From assembly GCF_002068095.1 (NCBI RefSeq), contig NZ_LWIG01000010.1, positions 262,161 through 314,112 on the forward strand: a stretch of DNA of 51,952 bases, written 5' to 3'. Below are positions 42,832-51,952 of this stretch, piece by piece. Under the pieces are notes generated by a model. The model did no database searches and was not told the origin of the DNA. It saw only the letters and a list, made by a program, of their open reading frames with translations. Position 1 is the first letter of the stretch; each line of letters starts with the position of its first letter. This DNA is from Bradyrhizobium sacchari (GTDB taxonomy: Bacteria; Pseudomonadota; Alphaproteobacteria; Rhizobiales; Xanthobacteraceae). The position numbers and the translations under genes were made by a program.

Positions 42832-42911
42832 GCGTCTCTCCTATTCCCCGACCCGCTGCGCGAGCACTTCGCCCCGCAGTCTCGATCGCTCTGGCTAGAC
42901 TCGTCCTCCGC

Positions 42912-42933
42912 CGCCGCCTGTTTCGAGGCGGCG
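42912..42933 (-). terminator. Stem-loop between nifK and nifE
   Basis: CGCCGCC and GGCGGCG pair around an 8-base loop 17 bases after the nifK stop. No T-run follows. It probably protects or processes the nifDK message and lowers nifE expression. Confidence 0.55.
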
Positions 42934-42949
42934 ACGGGTGTTTCGGGCA

Positions 42950-44509
42950 TCAACGAATGATGTCGAAGCTGTAGTCTGTCTTGGCGGGCACGTTGGTGTT
43001 CTTGTCGATCTCGTCGAAGATCTTGTCGAGGATCTTCACCAGCACGTTCATGCCACCCTGATAGCCCCAAACCGGATAGCGATGGTGGTGGTGGCGGTCG
43101 AACACCGGGAAGCCGATACGGATCAGCGGCGTGCCGGTGTCACGTTCCAGGTACTTGCCGTAGGTGTTGCCGATCAGGAAATCGACGGGCTCGGTGAACA
43201 GCAGCGAGCGCATGTGCCAGAGATCCTTGCCCGGATAGGCATGGCAGTTCTTGCCGAACGGCGAACTGGCGAACAGCCCTTCCATCTTCTCCGCCCAGGC
43301 CTTGTTGCCGTTGGTGGAGAGCACATGGGTCGGCTCGGCACCAAGCTCGAGCAGGAAGGCCGCAAGGCCGTAGCAGAGATCGGGATCGCCGTAGATCGCG
43401 AACTTCTTGCCGTGGATATGCGCACTGGAGTCGGCCATGGCGTCGACCAGGCGGCCACGCTCCTGCTCCAGCGCCTTCGCGATCGGCTTGCCGGTGATGC
43501 GCGACAGCGTCATCAGGAAGTCGTCGGTGGCGCTGACGCCGACCGGATGGTTGAAGGCGGCGACCTCCTGGCCATGCCCCTGGACGAAGGGCAGCGTCTT
43601 CTCGGTGCAGTATTGCTGCATGGAGATGGTCGCCTTGGCATGGATCGCGTTCGCGGCGTCCTCCAGCGTGGTGCCGCCGTCATACATGCGGAACTCGCCG
43701 TCAGTGGGGGTATCGAACACGTCGCTGTTGTCGGCGAGGATCGTGTATTCGATCCCCATCAGCTCAAAGATTCGCTTCATCTCGCGGATGTTGCCGACGG
43801 TGTAACCGTCGAAGCCGCCGATGAAGTTGATCTTGCCGTTTTCCTTGCGCTCCAGCTTCGGGGCGGTACCGGCCTTGCCGTCCCAGAAGTGCTCTAGGAT
43901 GCCCTTGAGCGCGTTGTCGTAGCCGGTCACGTGGCTGCCGACAAAGGCCGGCGTATGGGCGAAGGGAACGTCGTACTCCGCCGGAACCGATCCCTTCTCC
44001 TTCGCCGTCTTGATGAAGGCGTTGAGGTCGTCGCCGATCACCTCAGCCATGCAGGTGGTAGAGACCGCAATCATCTTCGGCTGGTACATGTTGTAAGTGT
44101 TGGCGAGCCCGTCGATCATGTTGTTCAGGCCGCCAAAAACCGCCGCGTCCTCCGTCATCGAGGATGAGACGCAAGAGCTCGGCTCCTTGAAGTGACGCGA
44201 CAGATGGCTGCGGTAGTAGGCGACGCAGCCCTGCGAGCCGTGCACGAAGGGCAGCGTACCTTCGAACCCGACGGCGACGAACACGGCACCCAGCGGTTGG
44301 CAGGCCTTGGCCGGGTTGACGGTCAGCGCTTCGCGGGCAAAATTCTTCTCGCGATATTCGGGCGTCTTGGCCCATTCCCGGATGCGTTCGACTTCCGCCG
44401 GGTCGTGCGGATTTTCGAACAGCGTCTTCTTGTTGGCCAGCATCTGCTGGTATTCCGGACCTCGGAACAGCTCGAAGTGATCGAGCACGTGTTCGGCATT
44501 CTGTGTCAT
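42950..44509 (-). CDS. nifK: Nitrogenase MoFe protein beta subunit NifK
   Basis: NifK of 519 residues. The P-cluster cysteines are C70 (PAKACQPLG), C95 (HGSQGCVAY) and C153 ([12 protein letters not shown]), matching the positions in Azotobacter. The N-terminus has the usual extension ([20 protein letters not shown]). With NifD it forms the heterotetramer that reduces N2. The gap to nifD is 78 bases and holds a stem-loop. Confidence 0.98.
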   Translation of the reverse strand: MTQNAEHVLDHFELFRGPEYQQMLANKKTLFENPHDPAEVERIREWAKTPEYREKNFAREALTVNPAKACQPLGAVFVAVGFEGTLPFVHGSQGCVAYYRSHLSRHFKEPSSCVSSSMTEDAAVFGGLNNMIDGLANTYNMYQPKMIAVSTTCMAEVIGDDLNAFIKTAKEKGSVPAEYDVPFAHTPAFVGSHVTGYDNALKGILEHFWDGKAGTAPKLERKENGKINFIGGFDGYTVGNIREMKRIFELMGIEYTILADNSDVFDTPTDGEFRMYDGGTTLEDAANAIHAKATISMQQYCTEKTLPFVQGHGQEVAAFNHPVGVSATDDFLMTLSRITGKPIAKALEQERGRLVDAMADSSAHIHGKKFAIYGDPDLCYGLAAFLLELGAEPTHVLSTNGNKAWAEKMEGLFASSPFGKNCHAYPGKDLWHMRSLLFTEPVDFLIGNTYGKYLERDTGTPLIRIGFPVFDRHHHHRYPVWGYQGGMNVLVKILDKIFDEIDKNTNVPAKTDYSFDIIR

Positions 44510-44550
44510 CGTGGCACCTTCGTTGGATATCGTGTTCGATCGCCTGCCGC

Positions 44551-44575
44551 GGCTCCTCCCTGAACGGGAAGAGCC
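44551..44575 (-). terminator. Stem-loop between nifD and nifK
   Basis: GGCTC-C-TCCC and GGGA-A-GAGCC pair with one mismatch around a 5-base loop, 12 bases after the nifD stop. It lacks a T-run and probably stabilises the 3' end of nifD mRNA. Confidence 0.5.
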
Positions 44576-44587
44576 GTGCCTTGCTGT

Positions 44588-46090
44588 TTATTCCGCCGCC
44601 ATCAGGCTCGGCCGCGGGGCATCCTTCCAGGGTGCCTTGGTCTTCTTCCAGATCGGGGAGTTGATCGCCATGTCCATGTCGCGGGCGAAGATCGCGAACC
44701 CGTCGTAGCCATGATAGGGACCGGAGTAGTCCCAGGAGTGCATCTGACGGAACGGCACGCCCATCTTCTGGAAGACGTACTTTTCCTTGATGCCGGAGCC
44801 GACGAGATCCGGCTGGATCTTCTCGACGAAACGCTCGAATTCGTAGCCGGTGACGTCGTCATAGATCAGCGTGCCGTCCTTGACGTAATGCTGGGCGGTC
44901 CGCTGATAGTCGTCGTTGTGGCCGAACTCATAGCCGGTGCCCACCACTTCCATGCCGAGGTCCTCGTAGGCGCCGATCACGTGGCGGGGACGCAGGCCGC
45001 CGACGAACAGCATCACGGTCTTGCCCTCGAGGCGCGGACGATACTTGGCGATCACCGCATCCATCAGCGGCTGATATTTCGCGATGACGCGCTCGGCGCC
45101 TTCCTTGATCTTGTCGTCGAAGAAGCTCGCAATCTTGCGCAGCGACTCCGCAATCTTGGAGGGACCGAAGAAGTTGTATTCGCACCAGGGGATACCGAAC
45201 TTCTCTTCCATGTGACGCGAGATGTAGTTCATCGAGCGGTAGCAGTGCAGCACGTTGAGCTTCGCCTTGGGCGTCGCTTCCAACTCGGCGAGGCTGCCGT
45301 CGCCGGACCACTGCGCGATCACCCGCAGGCCCATCTCCTCGAGCAGGATGCGCGAGGACCAGGCGTCGCCGCCGATGTTGTAGTCGCCGATGATCGCGAC
45401 GTCATAAGGCGTCGGCTCGAACGCCGGCTTGGCCTCCGGGTTGACCTTGTCGAAGATCCAGTCCCGCACGGCGTCGTTGGCGATGTGGTGGCCGAGCGAC
45501 TGCGAGACGCCGCGGAAACCTTCGCAGCGCACCGGGACGATGGTCTTGCCGTCATACTCCTTGGATTTCACCTTCGAGACGGCCTCGATGTCGTCGCCGA
45601 TCAGGCCGATCGGGCATTCCGACTGGATGGTGATGCCGTGATTGAGCGGGAACAGCTCCTGGATCTCGTCGATGATCTTGGCGAGCTTCTTGTCGCCGCC
45701 AAACACGATGTCTTTCTCCTGGAAATCGGAGGTGAACTGCATCGTGACGAAGGTGTCGATGCCGGTGGTACCGATGTAGTAGTTGCGCCGCGCGGCCCAG
45801 GAATACTGGCCGCAGCCGACCGGGCCGTGGCTGATGTGGATCATGTCCTTGATCGGCCCCCACACCACGCCCTTGGAGCCGGCGTAGGCGCAGCCGCGAA
45901 TGGTCATCACACCGGGAATGGATTTCAGGTTCGACTTGACGCCGCAATCAGACTTGCCCGCCTCGTGCACGTTGAGATGCTTGGCGCGACGCTTGGCGGT
46001 CTTCTCGGGATAGACCTTCAAGACTTCGTCGATCAGTTGCTTGTTGCGGGCCTTGATCTCGGCGACGCTCTCTGTGGTTGCTAGGCTCAT
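44588..46090 (-). CDS. nifD: Nitrogenase MoFe protein alpha subunit NifD
   Basis: NifD of 500 residues. P-cluster cysteines C67 (TIRGCAYAG), C93 (PVGCGQYSW) and C159 ([12 protein letters not shown]) and the FeMo-cofactor ligands C283 (LHCYRSMNY) and H451 ([14 protein letters not shown]) are all present. It is the active-site subunit. It leads nifDKENX-DUF269-DUF683-fdxB behind a perfect sigma-54 promoter with a leader of about 90 bases. Confidence 0.98.
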   Translation of the reverse strand: MSLATTESVAEIKARNKQLIDEVLKVYPEKTAKRRAKHLNVHEAGKSDCGVKSNLKSIPGVMTIRGCAYAGSKGVVWGPIKDMIHISHGPVGCGQYSWAARRNYYIGTTGIDTFVTMQFTSDFQEKDIVFGGDKKLAKIIDEIQELFPLNHGITIQSECPIGLIGDDIEAVSKVKSKEYDGKTIVPVRCEGFRGVSQSLGHHIANDAVRDWIFDKVNPEAKPAFEPTPYDVAIIGDYNIGGDAWSSRILLEEMGLRVIAQWSGDGSLAELEATPKAKLNVLHCYRSMNYISRHMEEKFGIPWCEYNFFGPSKIAESLRKIASFFDDKIKEGAERVIAKYQPLMDAVIAKYRPRLEGKTVMLFVGGLRPRHVIGAYEDLGMEVVGTGYEFGHNDDYQRTAQHYVKDGTLIYDDVTGYEFERFVEKIQPDLVGSGIKEKYVFQKMGVPFRQMHSWDYSGPYHGYDGFAIFARDMDMAINSPIWKKTKAPWKDAPRPSLMAAE

Positions 46091-46192
46091 ACGAATATCC
46101 CTCGGTTATCCCTGTGTGAACGATCGGACGCCTTAACCGGCGCGCCGCTCTCGCGATCTCTTTCCGCGAGGTCGCCTTGCACAAGGACTTTT

Positions 46193-46207
46193 GCAACGAG
46201 TGTGCCA
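46193..46207 (-). promoter_or_regulatory. Sigma-54 -24/-12 promoter of nifDKENX
   Basis: On the minus strand TGGCACACTCGTTGC, followed by A, is a perfect match, 103 bases before the nifD ATG. Confidence 0.9.
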
Positions 46208-46266
46208 GCGCCGGCCCAAGACGAAAACCGAAGCGATTGGAGACAGATAGCTTCGAAGCTCTCGAT

Positions 46267-46282
46267 TGTTGCAAACCCGACA
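46267..46282. promoter_or_regulatory. NifA-type activator site between nifD and sufE
   Basis: TGTTGCAAACCCGACA is a perfect TGT-N10-ACA, 60 bases from the nifD -24 and 113 from the sufE element, so it may serve both. The gap 46091-46441 holds only these regulatory elements. Confidence 0.82.
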
Positions 46283-46394
46283 TCGCATCATGTCGACATG
46301 CGCAAGCACGGATGGCTGTTCGAAACAAAACAATGCGCCGTCGCCAGACGGCATCGAATATGAATCTTCCTGCGCGGAAACATCGATCGCGCCG

Positions 46395-46409
46395 CGGTAT
46401 GGAGCTTGC
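46395..46409 (+). promoter_or_regulatory. Possible sigma-54 promoter of sufE
   Basis: CGGTATGGAGCTTGC, followed by T, matches 7 of 10 positions with GG and GC intact, 33 bases before the sufE ATG. Confidence 0.5.
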
Positions 46410-46441
46410 TTGATGCATCTCACCAACGCATCGAGGCGATT

Positions 46442-46894
46442 ATGCAGCTTGGACCGAGTTCCCAGCCGACACCGATCGACGACATCATCGAGAACTTTTC
46501 GCTGCTCGAGGAATGGGACGACCGTTATCGCTATGTCATAGAGCTCGGACGCAAGCTGCCCGCGTTTCCCGAGGCGCAGCGCACGGACGCGAACAAGGTG
46601 CAGGGCTGCGTCAGCCAGGTCTGGCTGGCGACCACCATCGAGTATCGGAACGGACGGCCGCTCCTGACCTTTGCCGGGGACAGCGATGCTCATATCGTCC
46701 GCGGCCTGGTCGCGATCCTGATTGCGCTCCTGTCGGGACGATCCGCGACGGAGATCACCGTCGAAAATCCCCTCGCCCTGTTCGATCGGCTCGGCCTCGG
46801 CGAGCACCTGACGCCGCAACGCTCGAACGGCTTCCGGTCGATGGTGGCCCGGGTACGGGCAGATGCGACAGCCGCACTGGCGGAGGCCGTTTGA
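46442..46894 (+). CDS. sufE: SufE-type sulfur acceptor protein
   Basis: SufE-like protein of 150 residues: DIIENFSLLEEWDDRYRYVIEL, then TDANKVQGCVSQVWL with the acceptor Cys, and FAGDSDAHIVRGLVAILI. It takes persulfide sulfur from SufS and passes it to SufBCD. The ATG at 46442 has GAGG upstream. It is divergent from nifD and convergent to the suf operon, and has its own sigma-54-like element. Confidence 0.92.
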   Translation: MQLGPSSQPTPIDDIIENFSLLEEWDDRYRYVIELGRKLPAFPEAQRTDANKVQGCVSQVWLATTIEYRNGRPLLTFAGDSDAHIVRGLVAILIALLSGRSATEITVENPLALFDRLGLGEHLTPQRSNGFRSMVARVRADATAALAEAV

Positions 46895-46907
46895 AGGCCG
46901 GGGATCG

Positions 46908-47246
46908 TCAGCCGACGTCGAACGCCGTTCCCATCCGCACCATCTCGCGGCCACGCATGATGACGAACACTGCTCGGGCCACGAACTCGACCGTGTAGTA
47001 GACCTCGCCGAGAAACCGCCAGCTCTCGCGGACGACGCCGGCGTCGCCGGGATGTACCAGCGGCTCGCCGATGTCCTTGTGCGGATACATCCCGTCGTTC
47101 CTGATCAGGGCCGAGGCGCGGACCGGCTCGCCGGGCGAAAACTCGCCGGTGAACCGCCGCTCCATGTTCCGCACCGCACGGCGTCGATGGGCATCGCAGA
47201 CGATACGGGCCACGGGCCGTGATTTGGCAGCGATCTGGTCGCTCAT
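46908..47246 (-). CDS. NifZ-like domain protein (copy 3), end of suf operon
   Basis: Protein of 112 residues. Its C-terminal part is a NifZ domain: FSPGEPVRASALIRNDGMYPHK, HPGDAGVVRESWRFLGEVYY and VEFVARAVFVIMRGREM. The first 40 residues are basic and specific to it. Its ATG overlaps the sufS stop by 4 bases, tying a NifZ-type protein to the Suf machinery. Confidence 0.82.
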   Translation of the reverse strand: MSDQIAAKSRPVARIVCDAHRRRAVRNMERRFTGEFSPGEPVRASALIRNDGMYPHKDIGEPLVHPGDAGVVRESWRFLGEVYYTVEFVARAVFVIMRGREMVRMGTAFDVG

Positions 47247-48484
47247 GAGAAAAGCTCCTGGGCCTTGACCAAGGCCTCGGCCAGAGCGTCGACCTCTTCC
47301 ATGGTGTTGTAGAGCGCGAACGAAGCGCGGCAAGTCGCGGTCACGCCGAAGCGCTCAAGCAGCGGCATCGCACAATGGGTTCCTGCCCGCACCGCAACGC
47401 CGGAGCGGTCGATGACGGTTGCAAAGTCGTGAGGGTGAGCGTTCTTCATCTCGAACGACACGACCGGTCCTTTGCCAGCGGCCGTCCCGATGATCCGCAG
47501 CGAATTGATCCCACGCAGCCGCTCCTGGGCATAGGCGAGCAGGCTGCCTTCGTGCCTGCGGATCCGCTCCTTTCCGATCGATTCCAAATAGTCGATCGCG
47601 GCGCCGAGGCCGATCGCCTGCACGATCGACGGCGTACCGGCTTCAAAGCGGTGCGGTGGCTCACCATAGGTGATGGTGTCGCAGGAGACCTCGCGGATCA
47701 TCTCTCCGCCGCCGTTGAAGGGCGGCATGGCCGCCAAATGCTCGTATTTGGCGTAGAGCGCACCAATGCCCGTCGGCCCATACAGCTTGTGCCCGGTGAT
47801 AACGTAGAAGTCGCAGTCGATATCGCGGACATCGACATCCATGTGGACCGCCGCTTGCGAGCCGTCGATCAGGACGGGAATCCCGCGCGCATGCGCCAGG
47901 CGAACGACCTCTTTGACCGGGACCACGCTGCCCAGCACATTAGACATCTGGGTGATTGCGACAAGCCTGGTCCGCGCGTTCAGCAGCTTCTCGAATTCTT
48001 CGATCAGGAAACTGCCCTCGTCGTCGACCGGCGCCCATCTGATCACGGCGCCCTGTCGTTCCCGCAGAAAGTGCCATGGCACTATGTTGGCGTGGTGCTC
48101 CATGATCGAAAGCACGATCTCGTCGCCCTCGCCGATGCGCTCGCGGCCGAACGTCTGGGCCACGAGATTGATCGCCTCCGTGGCACCGCGGGTGAACACG
48201 ATCTCCTCACGCCGCTCCGCGTTGAGGAACGCCGCGACCTTGTCGCGCGCCCCCTCGTAGGCCTCGGTAGCAGCGTTGGCGAGGTAATGAAGGCCGCGAT
48301 GGACGTTGGCGTATTCGCTGGTATAGGCCTGCGTCAGCCGGTCGAGCACCACCCTCGGCTTCTGGGCCGAGGCCGCATTGTCCAGATAGACCAGCTTCTT
48401 GCCGTGCACCTGCATCGACAGGATTGGGAAATCCCGACGAATGCGGGTGACGTCATAGCTTCCATTGCTCACCGCCGGATGCAT
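47243..48484 (-). CDS. sufS: Cysteine desulfurase SufS
   Basis: Group II cysteine desulfurase of 413 residues. The PLP lysine is K233 (TGHKLYGPTG) and the active Cys C371 (RAGTHCAMPLLE) lies in the short loop typical of SufS. LVYLDNAASAQKP is at the N-terminus. It gives sulfur to SufE. The ATG at 48484 starts 4 bases after sufD. It is a second desulfurase beside NifS. Confidence 0.95.
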   Translation of the reverse strand: MHPAVSNGSYDVTRIRRDFPILSMQVHGKKLVYLDNAASAQKPRVVLDRLTQAYTSEYANVHRGLHYLANAATEAYEGARDKVAAFLNAERREEIVFTRGATEAINLVAQTFGRERIGEGDEIVLSIMEHHANIVPWHFLRERQGAVIRWAPVDDEGSFLIEEFEKLLNARTRLVAITQMSNVLGSVVPVKEVVRLAHARGIPVLIDGSQAAVHMDVDVRDIDCDFYVITGHKLYGPTGIGALYAKYEHLAAMPPFNGGGEMIREVSCDTITYGEPPHRFEAGTPSIVQAIGLGAAIDYLESIGKERIRRHEGSLLAYAQERLRGINSLRIIGTAAGKGPVVSFEMKNAHPHDFATVIDRSGVAVRAGTHCAMPLLERFGVTATCRASFALYNTMEEVDALAEALVKAQELFS

Positions 48485-48488
48485 GACC

Positions 48489-49808
48489 TTATTCCCGTCC
48501 CTTGAGCCAATCGTGCATCGTCCGCGACAACGCATCGCGCAGATCCTCGCGCGCGACGGCGTCGATCACCTCGCCGACGAAGGCCTGGATCAGCAGCGCT
48601 TCGGCTTCCTTCTCCGGTATGCCACGGGCCATCAGGTAGAATTTCAGCTGATCGTCCAGCGCGCCCGTCGTAGTGCCGTGCCCGCACTGCACGTCATCGG
48701 CGAAGATCTCGAGCTCCGGCTTGCAGCTGGCGACCGCCTCGTCGGACAGGAGCAGCGCCCGCGCCATCATCCTGGCATCGGTCTGCTGTGCGCCGGGCTG
48801 CACCGTGATCCTGCCCTGGAACACCGCACGTGCCTCGTCGTCGACCACCGCTTTGAACACCTCGCGGCTCTGCGAGCCTGCGGCGGCATGATCGACGGTG
48901 AGCGTGGTGTCAGCATGCTGGCGGCCGGACAGAAGGCTCGCCTGGTGCACACTGGCGATGGTCCCCTCGCCGGCGAGTCTCAGGAAGAGCTGGTTGCGCA
49001 CCACGGCGCCGCCTGTCGTGAACCCGAATTCACGGTAGTTCGCGCCCACACCGATCGACGCCTCCAGCGTCGCGATATGCAGTGCGGCGGCGCCTTCGCT
49101 CGTGATCTTGATGTGATCCAGGCTGGCCTTGTCGCCGACGTCCATCTGCAGGGCCGCATTGACCTGGTAGTCGGAATGATCCGGTCCTTCATGCGTCTCG
49201 ATCAGCGTAAGCGAGGCACCATGACCGAGTTCCAGCCGCGACCGTGTAAACATCGCCGCCGGCGCAGCACCCGTCGTCACGAAGACGAGATGAATCGGCC
49301 GCTCCACGACAACGTCGGCGGCAACCGTGATCACGACGCCGTCGCCGGCGAGCGCGGTATTGAGCGCCGCTACCGGATCGGCCCCAGCCATGCCAAATGG
49401 GAGAACCATTTCCTCCCTCCGCAGAGCCTCGACCGTCGCACGAATGGCGACACCGGCTTCGAGAGCAGCGAGATCGGAGAGTTCGGGCACGAAGGCGCCG
49501 TCAACAATCAAGAGCCGCCGAATGTGGAGACCGGCGAACACCGCCCCGGCCCCGCCGGCCGCGGTTTTGGCGGCCGCATCAGGCCGCCGCGCCAGAGGCT
49601 TGGCATCTTGCACCAGGCGCCGCAGGTCAGTGCACCTCCACGCCTCAACGCGGGAATTGGGCAACCCCTGGGCCGCGAAGCGATCGAAGGCATCAGACCG
49701 TATCGCCTCGATGCTACTCCCCCCGGGCAGGTCCTTGCGCACAGCCGCGAACAGATCGGCAAGGCCGATTTCGGCGGCAGTCTTCACGGGACGGAGCTCT
49801 GCATTCAT
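48489..49808 (-). CDS. sufD: Fe-S cluster assembly protein SufD
   Basis: SufD of 439 residues. NSRVEAWRCTDLRRL near the start and the beta-helix core with FKAVVDDEARAVFQGRITVQPGAQQTDA, then CGHGTTTGALDDQLKFYLMARGIPEKEAEALLIQAF are typical. It forms the SufBC2D scaffold with SufB and SufC. The ATG at 49808 lies 4 bases after sufC. Confidence 0.94.
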   Translation of the reverse strand: MNAELRPVKTAAEIGLADLFAAVRKDLPGGSSIEAIRSDAFDRFAAQGLPNSRVEAWRCTDLRRLVQDAKPLARRPDAAAKTAAGGAGAVFAGLHIRRLLIVDGAFVPELSDLAALEAGVAIRATVEALRREEMVLPFGMAGADPVAALNTALAGDGVVITVAADVVVERPIHLVFVTTGAAPAAMFTRSRLELGHGASLTLIETHEGPDHSDYQVNAALQMDVGDKASLDHIKITSEGAAALHIATLEASIGVGANYREFGFTTGGAVVRNQLFLRLAGEGTIASVHQASLLSGRQHADTTLTVDHAAAGSQSREVFKAVVDDEARAVFQGRITVQPGAQQTDARMMARALLLSDEAVASCKPELEIFADDVQCGHGTTTGALDDQLKFYLMARGIPEKEAEALLIQAFVGEVIDAVAREDLRDALSRTMHDWLKGRE

Positions 49809-49812
49809 GGGA

Positions 49813-50571
49813 TCACGCCGCTTCGCTCTGATACTGCGCGTAGCCCGTCGCCTCCAGTTCGAGCGCGAGCTCCTTGCCACCGGTTTTGACAATGCGTCCC
49901 GCGGAGAGCACGTGAACGACGTCTGGCACGATGTAGTCGAGCAGTCTCTGGTAGTGGGTGATCACGATCATGCTGCGGTCGGCCGCGCGCAGGCGATTGA
50001 CGCCATCGGCGACGACGCGTAGCGCATCGATGTCCAGGCCGGAATCAGTCTCATCCAGCACGCACAACTTTGGCTCCAAAAGTGCCATCTGAAGCGTCTC
50101 GTTGCGCTTCTTCTCGCCGCCGGAGAAGCCGACATTGAGCGGCCGCTTCAGCATCTCCGGCTCGATGCTAAGCTGCTTGGCAAGATCTCTCACCCGCTTC
50201 AGCACGTCGGGAGAGGACAGCTCGTCCTCGCCGCGCTTCTTGCGCTGGGCGTTCAATGCGGTGCGCAGGAAGGTCAGCGTGGCAACGCCGGGGATCTCGA
50301 GAGGATATTGAAACGCCAGGAAGAGCCCTTGGGCGGCCCGCTCGTCGGGGTCCATGGCGAGGAGATCCTCGCCATTGAAGGACACCTCGCCGCCAGTGAT
50401 TTCGTAGCCGGGCTTGCCCGATAGCACATAGGACAATGTCGACTTGCCAGCACCGTTCGGACCCATGATGGCGTGGATCTCGCCCTTGTTCACGGTGAGG
50501 TCGAGCCCGTTGAGAATCTGGCGGCCGTCGATCTCGGCCTTGAGCCCGCGGATGTCGAGAAGCGCCGTCAT
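49813..50571 (-). CDS. sufC: Fe-S cluster assembly ATPase SufC
   Basis: ABC-type ATPase of 252 residues: Walker A GPNGAGKSTLS, signature FSGGEKKRNE, Walker B CVLDETDSGLD and switch VITHYQRLL, all with SufC-specific spellings. It drives shape change of the SufBCD scaffold. The ATG at 50571 has GGAG 8 bases upstream. A GTG directly before it is an alternative. Confidence 0.95.
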   Translation of the reverse strand: MTALLDIRGLKAEIDGRQILNGLDLTVNKGEIHAIMGPNGAGKSTLSYVLSGKPGYEITGGEVSFNGEDLLAMDPDERAAQGLFLAFQYPLEIPGVATLTFLRTALNAQRKKRGEDELSSPDVLKRVRDLAKQLSIEPEMLKRPLNVGFSGGEKKRNETLQMALLEPKLCVLDETDSGLDIDALRVVADGVNRLRAADRSMIVITHYQRLLDYIVPDVVHVLSAGRIVKTGGKELALELEATGYAQYQSEAA

Positions 50572-50605
50572 CACATTTCTCCCTGCCTGTTAGGTTCGAA
50601 GATGG

Positions 50606-51952
50606 TCATCCGACGCTTCCTTCGAGCGAGATCGAGATCAGCTTCTGCGCTTCCACCGCGAATTCCATCGGCAGCTGCTGCAGCACGTCCTTGACGAAGC
50701 CGTTGACGACGAGGCCGACAGCCTCTTCCTGGCTGAGGCCACGCTGGATGCAGTAGAACAGGACGTCCTCGGAGATCTTCGAGGTCGTCGCCTCATGCTC
50801 GAACGTCGCGGACGAGTTCTTCGCCTCGATGTACGGCACGGTGTGCGCGCCGCATTTGTCGCCGATCAGCAAGGAATCGCAGGCGGTGAAGTTGCGTGCC
50901 CCGGTGGCTTTCCGGTGCGCCGTGACGAGACCGCGATAGGTGTTCTGCGACTTGCCGGCGGCGATGCCCTTGGAGATGATGCGGCTCGACGTGTTCTTGC
51001 CGAGATGGATCATCTTGGTGCCGCTATCGACCTGCTGGAAGCCGTTCGAGATCGCGATCGAGTAGAACTCGCCGCGGGAGTTGTCGCCACGCAGGATGCA
51101 GCTCGGATATTTCCAGGTGATTGCCGAACCCGTCTCGACCTGGGTCCAGGAGATCTTGGAGTTGGCGCCGCGGCAGTCGCCACGCTTGGTGACGAAATTG
51201 TAGATGCCGCCCTTGCCTTCCGAATTGCCGGGATACCAGTTCTGCACCGTCGAATATTTGATCTCGGCATCGTCATGCGCGACGAGCTCGACCACGGCCG
51301 CGTGCAGCTGATTCTCGTCGCGCTGCGGCGCTGTGCAGCCCTCGAGATAGGAGACGTAGGAGCCCTTGTCGGCGATGATCAGCGTGCGCTCGAACTGGCC
51401 GGTGTTGCGCTCGTTGATGCGGAAATAGGTCGACAGCTCCATCGGGCAGCGCACGCCCGGCGGCACGTAGACGAACGAGCCGTCCGAGAACACCGCCGAG
51501 TTCAGCGTCGCGTAGAAATTGTCCGAAGTCGGAACCACCGAGCCGAGATACTTCTGCACCAGCTCAGGGTGCTCGCGGATCGCCTCCGAGATCGGCATGA
51601 AGATCACGCCGGCCTTCTTCAGCTCCGCCTTGAACGTGGTCGCAACCGAGACCGAATCGAAGACAGCATCGACCGCGATCTTGCGGCGCGCCGGATCTTC
51701 CTCGCCCACCTTCGGCTCGACGCCTTCGAGCATGGCGACTTCCCGCAAGGGAATGCCGAGCTTCTCGTAGGTCTTCAGGATCTCCGGATCGATCTCGTCG
51801 AGCGAGGAGACCGCCTTCTTCGGCTTCGGCGCCGCGTAATAATAGAGATCCTGGAAGTCGATCTTGGGATAGTCGACACGGGCCCAGGTCGGCTCGGTCA
51901 TGGTCAGCCAGCGCCGATAGGCCTCAAGCCGCCACTGGAGCATCCAGTCGGG
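50606..51952 (-). CDS. sufB: Fe-S cluster assembly protein SufB (partial, N-terminus off window)
   Basis: The frame is open to the window edge, where [16 protein letters not shown] is read, a segment normally about 45-50 residues into SufB, so the true start lies to the right. [41 protein letters not shown] and the late [20 protein letters not shown] with the conserved Cys are present. It is the upstream gene of sufBCDS-nifZ. The promoter is outside the window, so NifA control of this operon cannot be tested here. Confidence 0.94.
   Translation of the reverse strand, partial: PDWMLQWRLEAYRRWLTMTEPTWARVDYPKIDFQDLYYYAAPKPKKAVSSLDEIDPEILKTYEKLGIPLREVAMLEGVEPKVGEEDPARRKIAVDAVFDSVSVATTFKAELKKAGVIFMPISEAIREHPELVQKYLGSVVPTSDNFYATLNSAVFSDGSFVYVPPGVRCPMELSTYFRINERNTGQFERTLIIADKGSYVSYLEGCTAPQRDENQLHAAVVELVAHDDAEIKYSTVQNWYPGNSEGKGGIYNFVTKRGDCRGANSKISWTQVETGSAITWKYPSCILRGDNSRGEFYSIAISNGFQQVDSGTKMIHLGKNTSSRIISKGIAAGKSQNTYRGLVTAHRKATGARNFTACDSLLIGDKCGAHTVPYIEAKNSSATFEHEATTSKISEDVLFYCIQRGLSQEEAVGLVVNGFVKDVLQQLPMEFAVEAQKLISISLEGSVG

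Overview
The window is an alphaproteobacterial, high-GC nitrogen-fixation island. NifH, NifDK, FixABCX, the Irr-like regulator and the gene order look like Bradyrhizobium, most likely a free-living or photosynthetic lineage: nifV (homocitrate synthase) is present, no nodulation gene is seen, and nif-specific mod and suf genes sit beside the nif genes. This identification rests on recognition, not on a database search. No tRNA, rRNA, IS element or CRISPR array was recognised. nifA and rpoN are not in the window.

Layout. (1) 1-7384 is a separate metabolic region: a minus-strand operon for a flavin-dependent monooxygenase, crotonase, acyl-CoA ligase, VOC protein and flavin reductase, then a creatininase/crotonase pair and a divergent Lrp/AsnC regulator. 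(2) 7385-7780 holds nothing recognisable. (3) 7781-11993 is molybdenum handling: modD, modABC with ModC joined to a DUF2478 domain, and a stand-alone mop at the end of the fix operon. (4) 12000-20834 holds fixABCX, nifV-nifP(cysE)-nifW and nifH-nifQ-irr. (5) 20835-24857 holds a receiver-like protein, an ArsC-like NifO, a bolA-grx-ferredoxin operon and a TPR-sufT-hydrolase operon. (6) 24871-32391 is one tightly packed operon of 15 genes led by nifB. (7) 32680-35646 is iscA-nifU(C-terminal)-nifS-nifT-SIR2-like. (8) 35983-38001 holds a Rieske gene and three unknown genes. (9) 38027-46090 is nifDKENX-DUF269-DUF683-fdxB followed by a decayed hspQ. (10) 46442-51952 is sufE plus a nif-linked sufBCDS-nifZ operon that runs off the right edge.

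How it works together. Nine of the ten main operon groups from 8.8 to 46.4 kb carry a TGT-N10-ACA palindrome of the NifA type, and the fixA copy differs by one base. Most have a nearby -24/-12 sigma-54 element. Several palindromes lie between divergent genes and could serve both sides. One NifA/sigma-54 signal would therefore switch on molybdate uptake and cofactor supply (mod, mop, nifQ, nifB, nifV, nifEN, nifX), nitrogenase structural genes, electron supply (fixABCX, ferredoxins, Rieske proteins) and a dedicated Fe-S supply (nifS, nifU, iscA, suf, bolA/grx).

The most unusual items are: a DegT-family protein whose PLP lysine position is serine, a SIR2-like protein inside the nifS-nifT operon, a receiver-like protein without its phospho-aspartate divergent from nifH, a ModC joined to DUF2478 with its Mop domain missing, three NifZ-type genes, and several small unknown proteins locked into NifA-type operons.
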